From: an uncultured Bacteroides sp.
Lineage (GTDB): Bacteria; Bacteroidota; Bacteroidia; Bacteroidales; Bacteroidaceae
DNA length: 64,000 nucleotides
Reading direction: 5' to 3'
Assembly: GCA_900555635.1 (NCBI GenBank)
Contig: USLU01000022.1
Span: 7,114-71,113, forward strand
Position 1 is the stretch's first letter; every line of letters starts with the position of its first letter. A model generated the notes under the pieces. That model was not told the origin of the DNA. It saw only the letters and a program-made list of their open reading frames with translations, and searched no databases. Positions 52,857 through 62,771 of this stretch are shown one piece after another. Made by a program: the position numbers and the translations under genes.

Positions 52857-55394
52857 GTGGAAAAGAAAAATTATTCTTATGACGAAGCCTACGAAGAATC
52901 TTTACGATACTTCCAAGGTGACGAGTTGGCTGCCAGAGTTTGGGTAAACAAATACGCAGTCAAAGATTCTTTCGGAAATATTTATGAGAAATCTCCGGAA
53001 GACATGCATTGGAGAATTGCCAATGAAGTAGCTCGAATTGAAGCTAAGTACCCCAATCCATTGAGTTCAGAGGAACTTTTCGGTTTGCTTGATCATTTTA
53101 AGTATATCGTTCCGCAAGGAAGTCCGATGACTGGAATTGGTAATAACTATCAGGTAGCCTCTCTATCCAACTGTTTTGTAATCGGCGTGGATGGTGAAGC
53201 TGACTCTTACGGTGCTATCTTTAAAATAGACGAAGAACAAGTACAACTAATGAAGCGTCGTGGTGGTGTCGGACATGACTTGTCACACATACGTCCCAAA
53301 GGTTCTCCGGTAAAGAATTCAGCATTGACCTCTACCGGCCTGGTGCCATTCATGGAGCGTTATTCCAACTCAACCCGCGAAGTTGCCCAAGACGGACGTC
53401 GTGGCGCATTAATGTTGAGTGTATCCATCAAGCATCCTGATTCAGAAGCATTTATTGATGCCAAGATGACAGAAGGCAAAGTTACGGGAGCCAATGTTTC
53501 TGTAAAGTTAGCAGACGCTTTCATGGAAGCAGCTATTGCAGGAAAACCGTTTGTACAACAATATCCGATCGACGCAACCGAACCTACTTTCAAAAAGGAG
53601 ATCGATGCAGCCAGCTTATGGAAAAAGATTGTACACAACGCATGGAAATCAGCCGAACCAGGTGTACTCTTTTGGGATACTATTCTTAGAGAATCTGTAC
53701 CCGATTGCTACGCAGATCTAGGATACCGTACAGTTTCCACTAATCCATGTGGAGAAATTCCGTTGTGTCCGTATGATTCTTGCCGTCTGCTCGCCATCAA
53801 TTTATATTCTTATGTAGTCAATCCATTCAAACCAGATGCTTACTTTGATTTTGAACTATTCAAAAAACATGTAGCTTTGGCGCAAAGAATCATGGATGAT
53901 ATCATCGACCTTGAATTGGAAAAGATCGAACGTATCATGGATAAGATTGATTCTGACCCCGAAAGTGAGGACGTAAGACGTACTGAACGCATATTGTGGC
54001 AGAAGATTTATAAGAAGAGTGCTCAAGGACGCCGTACAGGTGTCGGTATCACTGCCGAGGGTGACATGCTCGCAGCATTAGGTTTGCGCTATGGAACCGA
54101 AGAAGCTACCGAATTTTCCGAAAAAGTACACAAAACGGTTGCCTTGAATGCTTACCGTTCTTCGGTAGTAATGGCAAAAGAACGCGGTGCTTTTGAAATC
54201 TATGATACAGAACGCGAAAAAAACAATCCTTTCATCAACCGTTTGCGTGAAGCTGATCCGGAATTGTACGAAGAGATGAAGAAGTATGGTCGTCGTAATA
54301 TTGCATGTCTTACTATTGCCCCGACCGGTACTACCAGTTTGATGACTCAAACAACTTCCGGCATTGAACCGGTGTTCTTGCCTGTATACAAACGCCGCCG
54401 CAAAGTAAATCCGAACGATACAAACGTTCATGTGGATTTCGTTGACGAAACAGGTGACGCTTTCGAAGAATACATCGTATTCCATCCTAAGTTCGTTACC
54501 TGGATGGAAGCACAAGGCTACAATCCTGCCAAGAAGTATTCTCAGGAAGAAGTGGATGCCATGGTAGCAAAGTCACCTTATTATAAAGCAACATCCAATG
54601 ATGTAGACTGGCTGATGAAAGTCAAGATGCAAGGACGTATTCAGAAATGGGTAGACCACTCTATTAGCGTAACTATCAACTTACCGAGTGATGTCGATGA
54701 GGATTTAGTGAATCGCTTATATGTAGAGGCATGGAAGTCAGGTTGCAAAGGATGTACAGTATACCGTGACGGTTCTCGTTCCGGAGTACTTATCTCAACA
54801 AAAAGCGACAAGAAAGAAGAGCTTCCTCCGTGCAAACCACCTACGGTCGTTGAAACTCGCCCCAGAGTTTTGGATGCAGACATTGTACGCTTCCAGAACA
54901 ACAAAGAGAAGTGGGTAGCATTTGTCGGTTTGCTGGATAATCATCCATATGAAATCTTCACCGGTGTGCTGGATGATGACGAAGGAATCATATTACCGAA
55001 GAATGTAACATCCGGTCATATCATCAAGAATGTAGATGAAAACGGAAACAAACGTTACGACTTCCAGTTTGAGAACAAGCGCGGATACAAGGTTACAATC
55101 GAAGGCCTTTCGGAGAAGTTCAACAAAGAATACTGGAACTATGCTAAGCTGATTTCAGGTGTGTTGCGTTACCGTATGCCTATTGAACAAGTAATGAAGT
55201 TGGTAGCTTCTCTGCAATTGGACAGCGAAAACATCAACACTTGGAAGAATGGCGTAGAACGTGCTTTGAAGAAATATGTAACGGACGGCACAGAAGCCAA
55301 AGGCAAGAAATGCCCGAATTGCGGTAACGAAACCTTGGTTTATCAAGAAGGTTGTCTTATCTGCAAAACATGTGGAACATCTCGTTGTGGATAA
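52857..55394 (+). CDS. nrdJ: B12-dependent ribonucleotide reductase (class II)
   Basis: An 845-residue adenosylcobalamin-dependent enzyme converting ribonucleotides to deoxyribonucleotides. GTG start at 52857 (MEKKNYSYDEAY). Core motifs: ASLSNCFVIG (redox Cys), RRGGVGHDLSHIRPKG, STNPCGEIPL (radical Cys and Glu) and APTGTTSLM. The C-terminal region ends in a zinc-ribbon with CPNC, CLICKTC and CGTSRCG, supplying redox cysteines. Works without oxygen dependence and suits a B12-scavenging gut anaerobe. Strong constitutive-type promoter upstream. Confidence 0.96.
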   Translation: MEKKNYSYDEAYEESLRYFQGDELAARVWVNKYAVKDSFGNIYEKSPEDMHWRIANEVARIEAKYPNPLSSEELFGLLDHFKYIVPQGSPMTGIGNNYQVASLSNCFVIGVDGEADSYGAIFKIDEEQVQLMKRRGGVGHDLSHIRPKGSPVKNSALTSTGLVPFMERYSNSTREVAQDGRRGALMLSVSIKHPDSEAFIDAKMTEGKVTGANVSVKLADAFMEAAIAGKPFVQQYPIDATEPTFKKEIDAASLWKKIVHNAWKSAEPGVLFWDTILRESVPDCYADLGYRTVSTNPCGEIPLCPYDSCRLLAINLYSYVVNPFKPDAYFDFELFKKHVALAQRIMDDIIDLELEKIERIMDKIDSDPESEDVRRTERILWQKIYKKSAQGRRTGVGITAEGDMLAALGLRYGTEEATEFSEKVHKTVALNAYRSSVVMAKERGAFEIYDTEREKNNPFINRLREADPELYEEMKKYGRRNIACLTIAPTGTTSLMTQTTSGIEPVFLPVYKRRRKVNPNDTNVHVDFVDETGDAFEEYIVFHPKFVTWMEAQGYNPAKKYSQEEVDAMVAKSPYYKATSNDVDWLMKVKMQGRIQKWVDHSISVTINLPSDVDEDLVNRLYVEAWKSGCKGCTVYRDGSRSGVLISTKSDKKEELPPCKPPTVVETRPRVLDADIVRFQNNKEKWVAFVGLLDNHPYEIFTGVLDDDEGIILPKNVTSGHIIKNVDENGNKRYDFQFENKRGYKVTIEGLSEKFNKEYWNYAKLISGVLRYRMPIEQVMKLVASLQLDSENINTWKNGVERALKKYVTDGTEAKGKKCPNCGNETLVYQEGCLICKTCGTSRCG

Positions 55395-55518
55395 GACTGC
55401 AACAAGCACAAACGTTTGCATAGGATTTTAAATGACTTAGATATTAATAGCTGCATGATTATGAGGAATATTTTCTATACTTGCATAATCATTGCAGCTA
55501 TTTCTAAATCTAATATAT

Positions 55519-58212
55519 ATGATACTACTATTTAATATTGAGTACCGCACCAGTTGGGGCGAAGAAGTCAGGGTATCGGGCTCCATTCCCGAACTTGGCA
55601 ATAACCAGTCCGACAAAGCCACTCCCCTGCATACCGTAGATGGAATCCATTGGACAGCAGAAGTGGACATACAAATGCCGGAAAATGGAATCATACATTA
55701 CAGTTACCACATCTATCGCGACGGAAAATCCATACGCACAGAATGGAATAGTTTTCCGCGCACCCTATACGTAGCAGATAATCCTAAAAAGAGCTATCGT
55801 ATAGAAGATTGCTGGAAAAACTTACCTGAACAACAGTATTTCTACACTTCAGCTTTTACTGAATCTTTACTGGCCCATCACGAGCGCAGTGCTGCTCCTA
55901 AAAGCTACAAGAAAGGCTTATCAATAAAGGCCTATGCACCTTGCATTGACAATGATCATTGCCTGGCCATATGTGGAAATCAAAAAGTATTGGGCGATTG
56001 GAATCCCGAAAAAGCGGTTTTGATGAGTGATGTTGATTTTCCCGAATGGCAAGTAGAATTGGACGCTGCCAAAATCAATTTCCCATTGGAATATAAATTC
56101 GTTCTTTATAATAAGAAAGAAAAACGCACCGTAGCATGGGAAAATAATCCCAATCGCTATATGGCAGACCCGCAAATAGGTTCTAATGAAACATTGGTCA
56201 TAGGCGACCGTTATGTTTACTTTGACCTTCCAAATTGGAAAGGTTCCGGTGTAGCAGTTCCCATATTCTCCTTGCGTTCTGAAAAGAGCTTTGGCGTAGG
56301 CGACTTTGGCGACCTGAAACAGTTGATAGACTGGGCAGCAGCCACTCATCAAAAAGCCGTTCAGATTCTTCCGGTCAACGATACAACCATGACGCATTCA
56401 TGGACTGATTCTTATCCTTACAACAGCATCTCCATTTATGCTTTCCACCCGATGTATACCGACCTGAAACAGTTGGGGACCCTGAAGGATAAAAAACTGA
56501 TGGCAGACTTCAACAAGCGACAGAAAGAGTTGAATACCTTGCCTACCGTAGATTACGAAGCAGTAAATCAGACCAAGTGGGAGTACTTCCATCTTATCTT
56601 TAAACAAGAAGGAGAAAAGGTGCTGGCATCCGATGCTTTTCACGATTTCTTTGAAGCAAACAAGGAATGGCTACAACCTTACGCTGTTTTCAGCTATCTA
56701 CGCGATGCCTACAAGACGCCGAATTTCCGCGAATGGCCTAAATATACGACTTATAATGCTCAGGAGATAGAAAAACTTTGTCAACCCGACTCTGCCGACT
56801 ATCCGCACATCGCAATTTACTATTACATCCAATTCAACCTCCACTTGCAGTTGCTTGCCGCTACTGAGCATGCACGTGCCAATGGTGTAGTCCTGAAAGG
56901 TGATATACCTATCGGTATCAGCCGTAATAGTGTAGAAGCATGGAAAGAACCGCATTATTTCAACCTGAATGGACAGGCCGGTGCACCACCCGATGATTTC
57001 TCTGTAAACGGCCAGAACTGGGGATTCCCGACCTACAATTGGGACGTAATGGAGAAAGATGGTTATGCCTGGTGGATGAAGCGTTTCCGCAAAATGTCCG
57101 AATACTTCGATGCTTATCGCATTGACCACATTCTCGGTTTCTTCCGTATTTGGGAAATACCCATGCATGCAGTGCATGGCTTGCTGGGACAATTCGCTCC
57201 CTCCCTGCCTATGACGCGCGAAGAGATAGAAAGTTATGGAATAGCATTTCGTGAAGAATTCTTCCTGAAGCCATATATACACGAGTATTTTCTCGGACAA
57301 ATTTTCGGCCCGCATACCGAAACAGTGAAGCAAACATTCATAGAACCTACCGGTACTTGGGAAATTTACCGTATGCGTCCGGAGTTTGACACTCAACGCA
57401 AAGTAGAAGCTTACTTTGCCGGAAAAACGGATGAAGACAGTATTTGGATTCGTGACGGACTGTATGCCCTCATCAGTAATGTACTGTTTGTACCCGACCG
57501 CCATGATGCAAATAAATATCATCCACGCATCGGTGTGCAACACGATTACATCTACCGTGCGCTGAACGATTGGGAAAAAGCTGCTTTCAACCGATTGTAC
57601 GATCAATATTACTATCATCGTCACAATGACTTCTGGGGTCAGCAGGCTATGGAGAAGTTGCCTCAATTGACACAATCCACACGTATGTTAGTGTGTGGTG
57701 AAGATTTGGGCATGATACCCGATTGTGTATCATGGGTTATGAACGACTTGCGTATCCTTTCACTGGAAATACAACGTATGCCTAAAGATCCGGCGCAAGA
57801 GTTCGGTTATCCTGATTGGTACCCATACCGTTCTGTTTGTACCATTTCCACACACGATATGTCGACGCTACGTGGTTGGTGGGAAGAAGATTTCCAACAG
57901 ACACAACGTTATTTCAATTCAGTACTCGGACATTACGGTGCTGCCCCTGCTGTAGCCACACCGGAAATTTGCGAGGAGATTGTACGCAAACATCTCAGCA
58001 GCAACTCCATGCTCTGCATTCTATCATTGCAAGATTGGTTGTCGATAGACGGCAAATGGCGTAATCCGAATGTACAGGAAGAGCGTATCAATATTCCGGC
58101 TAATCCACGGCATTATTGGCGTTGGCGCATGCATCTCACGCTGGAACAATTGATGAAAGCAGAAAGCATAAATGAGAAGATCAAAGAATTGATTAAGCAA
58201 ACGGGACGATAA
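55519..58212 (+). CDS. malQ: 4-alpha-glucanotransferase, GH77 with CBM20 domains
   Basis: An 897-residue amylomaltase/disproportionating enzyme moving maltodextrin chains. Two N-terminal CBM20 starch-binding modules (about 1-110 and 125-235; each with a WxxE/D core such as LGDWNPEKAVLMSD) precede the GH77 barrel, which has FRIDHILGFFRIWEIP-type substrate loops (YRIDHILGFFRIW), CGEDLGMIPDCV (catalytic Glu) and STHDMSTLRGWW. Cytoplasmic glycogen/maltose metabolism. The ATG at 55519 is chosen; an upstream TTG adds nine residues before the first CBM20 strand. Confidence 0.94.
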   Translation: MILLFNIEYRTSWGEEVRVSGSIPELGNNQSDKATPLHTVDGIHWTAEVDIQMPENGIIHYSYHIYRDGKSIRTEWNSFPRTLYVADNPKKSYRIEDCWKNLPEQQYFYTSAFTESLLAHHERSAAPKSYKKGLSIKAYAPCIDNDHCLAICGNQKVLGDWNPEKAVLMSDVDFPEWQVELDAAKINFPLEYKFVLYNKKEKRTVAWENNPNRYMADPQIGSNETLVIGDRYVYFDLPNWKGSGVAVPIFSLRSEKSFGVGDFGDLKQLIDWAAATHQKAVQILPVNDTTMTHSWTDSYPYNSISIYAFHPMYTDLKQLGTLKDKKLMADFNKRQKELNTLPTVDYEAVNQTKWEYFHLIFKQEGEKVLASDAFHDFFEANKEWLQPYAVFSYLRDAYKTPNFREWPKYTTYNAQEIEKLCQPDSADYPHIAIYYYIQFNLHLQLLAATEHARANGVVLKGDIPIGISRNSVEAWKEPHYFNLNGQAGAPPDDFSVNGQNWGFPTYNWDVMEKDGYAWWMKRFRKMSEYFDAYRIDHILGFFRIWEIPMHAVHGLLGQFAPSLPMTREEIESYGIAFREEFFLKPYIHEYFLGQIFGPHTETVKQTFIEPTGTWEIYRMRPEFDTQRKVEAYFAGKTDEDSIWIRDGLYALISNVLFVPDRHDANKYHPRIGVQHDYIYRALNDWEKAAFNRLYDQYYYHRHNDFWGQQAMEKLPQLTQSTRMLVCGEDLGMIPDCVSWVMNDLRILSLEIQRMPKDPAQEFGYPDWYPYRSVCTISTHDMSTLRGWWEEDFQQTQRYFNSVLGHYGAAPAVATPEICEEIVRKHLSSNSMLCILSLQDWLSIDGKWRNPNVQEERINIPANPRHYWRWRMHLTLEQLMKAESINEKIKELIKQTGR

Positions 58213-58231
58213 GTCACTACAATAATTGAAG

Positions 58232-58268
58232 AAAGGGAAGCGCACAGATTAATGATGCGCTTCCCTTT
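58232..58268 (+). terminator. Terminator of malQ
   Basis: AAAGGGAAGCGCA (58232-58244) pairs 13 of 13 with TGCGCTTCCCTTT (58256-58268), followed by GTCTTTT. Confidence 0.88.
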
Positions 58269-58282
58269 GTCTTTTATGATTA

Positions 58283-58314
58283 TTTGCCGAATAGACAAAT
58301 TATCAGTAAGTTTG
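58283..58314 (+). promoter_or_regulatory. folB promoter
   Basis: TTTG (58283-58286), 20-base spacer, TAAGTTTG (58307-58314), close to the Bacteroides consensus and 26 bases before the folB start. Confidence 0.65.
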
Positions 58315-58339
58315 CATAAAAGAAACATTCTGATAATTA

Positions 58340-58705
58340 ATGAGCAGCTACATACTTCTTGATAACCTCCGCATCTTTGCCCACCATGGTGTTGGCAAAC
58401 AAGAAACCATAGTCGGTAATGAATTCACCATCAGTCTACGTTTAAAGGTAGACTTCCGTCGAGCAATGCAGACGGATGATGTTTTACAAACCGTCAGTTA
58501 CGCCGATGTATACGAAGCAGTGAAAGCAGAGATGGAGATTCCCTCCCAATTGTTAGAACATGCAGGTGGACGAATCATGAACAGATTATTCCACGACTTT
58601 CCGCAGATAGAGAAGATAGAACTGAAATTAATGAAGCGTAATCCTCCTATGGGAGCGGATATAAAAGCAGCAGGAATAGAGATTTGCCAGCGACGGGGAG
58701 AATGA
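58340..58705 (+). CDS. folB: Dihydroneopterin aldolase
   Basis: A 121-residue folate-pathway enzyme converting 7,8-dihydroneopterin to 6-hydroxymethyldihydropterin. LLDNLRIFAHHGVGKQE (substrate Tyr/His region), SYADVYEAVK, QLLEHAGGRI (catalytic-pocket Glu) and the late LMKRNPPMGADIKAAGIEI (Lys) match the family; length is standard. Monocistronic by its promoter and the convergent mgsA. Confidence 0.93.
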   Translation: MSSYILLDNLRIFAHHGVGKQETIVGNEFTISLRLKVDFRRAMQTDDVLQTVSYADVYEAVKAEMEIPSQLLEHAGGRIMNRLFHDFPQIEKIELKLMKRNPPMGADIKAAGIEICQRRGE

Positions 58706-58752
58706 TAAAGACGAATGGTATGCTTTATCTTTCAGCTAGCCTATTTTGAATC

Positions 58753-58840
58753 CTTGCCACCGAAGTGGCAAGGTCTTGCCATCACTTAGGCAAAACTTTG
58801 CCACTTCGATGGCAAGACTTTGCCTAGGCGATGGCAAAAA
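58753..58840. repeat. Tandem dyad array, 22-base period
   Basis: TTGCC boxes at 58755, 58777, 58799 and 58821 and GGCAA boxes at 58768, 58790, 58812 and 58834 each step by exactly 22 bases, so four consecutive TTGCC-N8-GGCAA dyads. The first forms a 9-base perfect stem CCTTGCCAC/GTGGCAAGG. The array lies between convergent folB and mgsA. Half-sites may also pair across units, giving alternative hairpins. Confidence 0.8.
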
Positions 58841-58869
58841 CTATCGTTTACTAAGCAGAATTAGTCACT

Positions 58870-59388
58870 TCACTTTCTCCGTTTCTTCTTCTTAGCCGAC
58901 TCTACAGCTTCGGCTACCAACGGCTTATTAGCAAAACGTTTAGTATAAGTAGTATAATCAGGAACAGAGCGTTCGTAAGCAGGATCAACAAACAACGGGC
59001 TGGAAATGATATGGTCGGCAGTACTACGGTTACAACAGAATACAATATTTTCTACACCGGCAAGGCGGGTTAAAGCCTTTACGTCAGTATCGTGAGGCTG
59101 AAGGGTCATCGGATCGGTAAAGAAGAAAAGATAATCAATCTCTCCGTCTACTATACGCGAACCCATCTGCTGGTCACCGCCCAAAGGACCGGACTTAAGT
59201 ATGGTAAAGTCCCATTCTACATCGGGATGCTTTTCTTTAAGAGCTTCGAGGATAAGAGTACCTGTAGTGCCTGTACAATAAAACTTGTGCCCCATCAACA
59301 ATTCTGAGTTCCAAAGGACCCATTCTATGAGGTCTTTTTTCATGGCGTCGTGTGCCACTAATCCAATTTTTCTAACTAATTTTCCCAT
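58870..59388 (-). CDS. mgsA: Methylglyoxal synthase
   Basis: A 172-residue enzyme making methylglyoxal from dihydroxyacetone phosphate when phosphate is short. GLVAHDAMKKDLIEW, CTGTTGTLI (phosphate site), SGPLGGDQQMGSRI (catalytic Asp) and FFTDPMTLQPHDTDVKALTR are diagnostic. The basic tail (KKKKRRK) is extra. 47 bases after the glycosyltransferase gene, so perhaps the last gene of the mtaB operon. Confidence 0.95.
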   Translation of the reverse strand: MGKLVRKIGLVAHDAMKKDLIEWVLWNSELLMGHKFYCTGTTGTLILEALKEKHPDVEWDFTILKSGPLGGDQQMGSRIVDGEIDYLFFFTDPMTLQPHDTDVKALTRLAGVENIVFCCNRSTADHIISSPLFVDPAYERSVPDYTTYTKRFANKPLVAEAVESAKKKKRRK

Positions 59389-59435
59389 AAGTAAATACCT
59401 TTAACGGTAAAACAATCTGAAGTATATAAGAGTTC

Positions 59436-60452
59436 TTATAATTGTGAAAAGAACTTCTTGCCATGCAAATAAAACTGCGCCAAGATACTACTTTTCGTCC
59501 GTTCGGGTATCACAGCAAGGCAAGTTTTTTTAAGATTCTCTTCACGGGACGCTGTGAAGGAAGGGCGAAGAGACGCATAGGCACGGCGGGCACGAAGCAC
59601 CGCTAAAGCATTAGGTATCTGCCCTTTCAGTACAAAACTTAATGCCGCAATGTAATCGAGTATAGCCCGTATACGCATAACCGGCAGCAGATCTTCTTCC
59701 GACAAATTCTTGTAAAGCATTACAAGATTGTTTCGGAAATTAAGATATGTTTTATGCGGATTTTCCTTCTTCAAAGTGGCTCCACCTACATGAAAAACTT
59801 CGCTCTGAGGTACACATACCAACTGCCGTCCACGAGCACGAAGTCGCCAACATAAATCTATTTCCTCCATGTGCGCAAAGAAACGGCCATCCAATCCTCC
59901 TGCTTCCCAATAGTCTTTTAAACGAATAAACAGAGCTGCACCAGTAGCCCAAAAGATAGGGATAATTGTATCATATTGTCCGTTGTCAGTTTCTACCACG
60001 CCAAGAATACGCCCACGACAGAAAGGATATCCGTATCGATCGATGAATCCGCCGGCAGCACCTGCATACTCAAACTGTTCTTTGTGCCGCCAACTACGTA
60101 TCTTTGGTTGACTGGCTGCTACTTCAGGATGGGCATCCATAAATGTAACAAGTGGCATAAGCCAGTGCTCGGTCACTTCTACATCGGAGTTTAGCAGTAC
60201 AGCATATTCAGCATCCACCTGCTTCAATGCAAGATTGTATCCGTCAGCAAAACCGTTGTTTTTTTCTAATAAAATAAGGCGTACGGTTGGAAATTCTCGA
60301 CGCAACATTTCTACGGAAGCATCCGTAGAACCATTATCGGCTACATACACCACGCCACCATCCGCCTCTGAGAAACGCACAACGGAAGGTAAAAAAGAAC
60401 GAAGCATCTCACATCCATTCCAATTCAAGATGACAATAGCTATTTTATCCAT
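59436..60452 (-). CDS. Glycosyltransferase, GT2 (rhamnosyltransferase-like)
   Basis: A 338-residue GT-A enzyme. IAIVILNWNGCEML start, VYVADNGSTDASVEML (nucleotide binding), AVLLNSDVEVTEHWL (DxD-like) and AHMEEIDLCWRLRARG (catalytic base region) are typical of GT2 rhamnosyl- or related transferases used for cell-surface glycans. No membrane segments. It overlaps the upstream acyltransferase by 8 bases, implying translational coupling and perhaps a shared role in the envelope. Confidence 0.87.
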   Translation of the reverse strand: MDKIAIVILNWNGCEMLRSFLPSVVRFSEADGGVVYVADNGSTDASVEMLRREFPTVRLILLEKNNGFADGYNLALKQVDAEYAVLLNSDVEVTEHWLMPLVTFMDAHPEVAASQPKIRSWRHKEQFEYAGAAGGFIDRYGYPFCRGRILGVVETDNGQYDTIIPIFWATGAALFIRLKDYWEAGGLDGRFFAHMEEIDLCWRLRARGRQLVCVPQSEVFHVGGATLKKENPHKTYLNFRNNLVMLYKNLSEEDLLPVMRIRAILDYIAALSFVLKGQIPNALAVLRARRAYASLRPSFTASREENLKKTCLAVIPERTKSSILAQFYLHGKKFFSQL

Positions 60453-61344
60453 GTCGCACTACATTTTTACGCTTATTCTTCCAACGTTTATGTGACCAAA
60501 ACCAGTAGGCAGGTTCACGACGAATAGTTTGTTCCAGACGGCGGACAAAGAGTTCGGTAATCTCGCCATCGGCTGTTTGTTTCGGTGTCTCGGTCAATAA
60601 TTCGAAACAAGCTTTACAGTATCCCCTGCCCTTTCTTTGCAGCTCACAATAAAAGACTGGGAAATTCATCAGTTTGGCTATACGTTCGCCTCCATCCATA
60701 AACACAGTATCTTGATTGAGGAAAGTAGTCCAATGATGAGCTTCGCTGACATTGGGCGACTGATCGGTAATTAGTCCCACAACCATGCGTTTACCCTCGC
60801 GACGCAACTTGATTACTTCGCGGGCAGTAGAATGTTTCGGCACATTATATCCGCCAAAGCGAGCGCGGATCAATTTGAACATCTCATTCAGATATACGTT
60901 ACTCAAAGGCTTGTAGACTTGAACCGGTATATCTTCGGGGTTCATAATGCTTCCCATCCCTATCAGCCATTCAAAGTTGGCGTAGTGGGGTATGAGTACA
61001 ACAATTCCCCCATGTTTCTCGGTCATCGCAAGATACTCTTCGGTATTACTATACTCCATTCGGTGGCAAAGTTCTTTAAAAGACATTCGCAGCATCTTAA
61101 CCTCTTCGAGCATATAATCACAAATATAATGATAGAATTTCCGTTCTATTTCACGCAACTCTGCTTCTGTTTTTTCAGGAAAAGAATTATGAAGATTACG
61201 ACGGACTATCCGTTTCCGATAATGTACCACATGACGCATCAGGAAATACAAACCATCAGAAAGGATATACAGCATACTGAATGGCAATAATGCCAAAAGC
61301 CACATGCCCGCATAAGTTAACCAATAAATAATCTTTGATTTCAC
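60445..61344 (-). CDS. Lipid A-type lauroyl acyltransferase (LpxL/HtrB family)
   Basis: A 299-residue inner-membrane acyltransferase adding a secondary acyl chain to lipid A or a related lipid. N-terminal membrane helix (YAGMWLLALLPFSMLYILSD), then the HX4E catalytic motif in LIPHYANFEWLIGMG and DQSPNVSEAHHWTTFL further on. A GTG start at 61344 is proposed; a longer TTG reading would run into mtaB. Gene lies 16 bases after mtaB. Confidence 0.87.
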   Translation of the reverse strand: MKSKIIYWLTYAGMWLLALLPFSMLYILSDGLYFLMRHVVHYRKRIVRRNLHNSFPEKTEAELREIERKFYHYICDYMLEEVKMLRMSFKELCHRMEYSNTEEYLAMTEKHGGIVVLIPHYANFEWLIGMGSIMNPEDIPVQVYKPLSNVYLNEMFKLIRARFGGYNVPKHSTAREVIKLRREGKRMVVGLITDQSPNVSEAHHWTTFLNQDTVFMDGGERIAKLMNFPVFYCELQRKGRGYCKACFELLTETPKQTADGEITELFVRRLEQTIRREPAYWFWSHKRWKNKRKNVVRHG

Positions 61345-61360
61345 CTTTTCAATTACCAAA

Positions 61361-62686
61361 TTACAAGTTACCAATTACAAGACCCGAAAGAGCCGAACCG
61401 TCTTCATTAAAATCACCCAGACGAACTGACACAACTTGATTGTCCAAAGCATCGTCATGCGGCACTTCCACACGAATATAATTAGAAGTAAAACCGTGCA
61501 TAGGCATGTCAGGTTTAGACCTCTCTAACAAAACGTCCATGGTTTGACCGATATGCCGGGAATAGAAAGCACGAGTCTTCTCTTCCGAAAGCTCTAACAA
61601 TTGCTGGCTCCGAAGATGTTTTTCTGCAGGAGTAACCACATGATCTATCTTCAAAGCTTGCGTACCGGGACGTTCCGAATAACTGAATACATGAAGTTGG
61701 GTAACATCCAGGCTTTTTATGAATTGGTATGCCTGTTCAAAATATTCTTCCGTCTCGCCACGAGTACCCACTATAACATCCACACCAATGAAAGAATCAG
61801 GCATTACTTCTTTTATCTTCTTTATCTTCGATGCAAACAAAGTCGTATCATATCGGCGACGCATCAATTTCAAGACCTCATCACTACCCGACTGTAATGG
61901 AATATGAAAATGAGGCATAAAACGACGCGAATGAGACACATATTCTATAATTTCATCCGTCAGGAGATTAGGCTCTATGGAAGAGATACGGTAACGTTCA
62001 ATGCCTTCTACTTCATCAAGGGCCTTAACCAAGTCAAAAAAAGTTTCTCCGGTAGTTTTACCGAAATCACCAATGTTAACTCCGGTCAAAACAATCTCCT
62101 TTCCACCTTCAGCAGCTGCCCGGCGGGCTTGTTCCACCATGGAAGCAATGTCTCCATTGCGACTTCGTCCTCTAGCAAAAGGTATAGTACAATAAGAACA
62201 ATAATAATCGCAACCATCTTGCACCTTCAGGAAGAAACGAGTCCGGTCTCCCCGCGAACAGGAAGGAGCAAACGAATGTATATCTTTCAAAGCAGAGGTA
62301 TATGCCTCTCCCACTTCATGCTTTTGCAAATTGCCAAGATATTGAAGCAAATCTTTCTTTTGCTCCGCCCCTAGCACTACATCGACACCTTCTATCTTTG
62401 CAACAGCTTCCGGTTTAAGTTGGGCATAACAACCGGTGACTACCACAAAAGCTCCTGGATGCTGTTTGACTAGTTTATGGATAGCTTGACGGCATTTCTT
62501 ATCGGCAACCTCCGTTACCGAACAAGTATTAACCACACAAATATCCGCTTTCTCTCCTTTACGTGCTGTGCGCACGCCTGCTTCGCGCAAGATATTACCT
62601 ATAGTAGAGGTCTCGGAGAAGTTCAGTTTGCACCCCAACGTATAGTAAACCGCTGTCTTATCTTGAAATATATTGGTATCTATCAT
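61361..62686 (-). CDS. mtaB: tRNA t6A37 methylthiotransferase
   Basis: A 441-residue radical SAM enzyme turning t6A37 into ms2t6A in tRNAs decoding ANN. UPF0004 domain with LGCKLN and VVNTCSVT cysteines, radical SAM CxxxCxxC in CDYYCSYCTIPFARGRSR, and C-terminal TRAM domain (about 375-440). The ATG at 62686 is used; a TTG nine codons earlier is unlikely. First gene of an operon with the acyltransferase, GT2 and perhaps mgsA. Confidence 0.95.
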   Translation of the reverse strand: MIDTNIFQDKTAVYYTLGCKLNFSETSTIGNILREAGVRTARKGEKADICVVNTCSVTEVADKKCRQAIHKLVKQHPGAFVVVTGCYAQLKPEAVAKIEGVDVVLGAEQKKDLLQYLGNLQKHEVGEAYTSALKDIHSFAPSCSRGDRTRFFLKVQDGCDYYCSYCTIPFARGRSRNGDIASMVEQARRAAAEGGKEIVLTGVNIGDFGKTTGETFFDLVKALDEVEGIERYRISSIEPNLLTDEIIEYVSHSRRFMPHFHIPLQSGSDEVLKLMRRRYDTTLFASKIKKIKEVMPDSFIGVDVIVGTRGETEEYFEQAYQFIKSLDVTQLHVFSYSERPGTQALKIDHVVTPAEKHLRSQQLLELSEEKTRAFYSRHIGQTMDVLLERSKPDMPMHGFTSNYIRVEVPHDDALDNQVVSVRLGDFNEDGSALSGLVIGNL

Positions 62687-62710
62687 GAGTTTATAAACAC
62701 ATTTTTGGGA

Positions 62711-62748
62711 CAAAGTTACATATAATTATTAGAATTTTCCTACTTTTG
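62711..62748. promoter_or_regulatory. Divergent promoters for mtaB and the acyl-CoA synthetase
   Basis: TAACTTTG on the minus strand (62711-62718) and TACTTTTG on the plus strand (62741-62748) are both TAnnTTTG -7 boxes, about 25 bases from each start codon. They share the 85-base gap. Confidence 0.6.
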
Positions 62749-62771
62749 CACAAATCATCAAAAAACGTGCA

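Noticed and set aside
56698..57675. 325-residue open frame antisense to malQ
   Set aside because: The sense frame is a complete GH77 enzyme; the antisense peptide has no recognisable domain.
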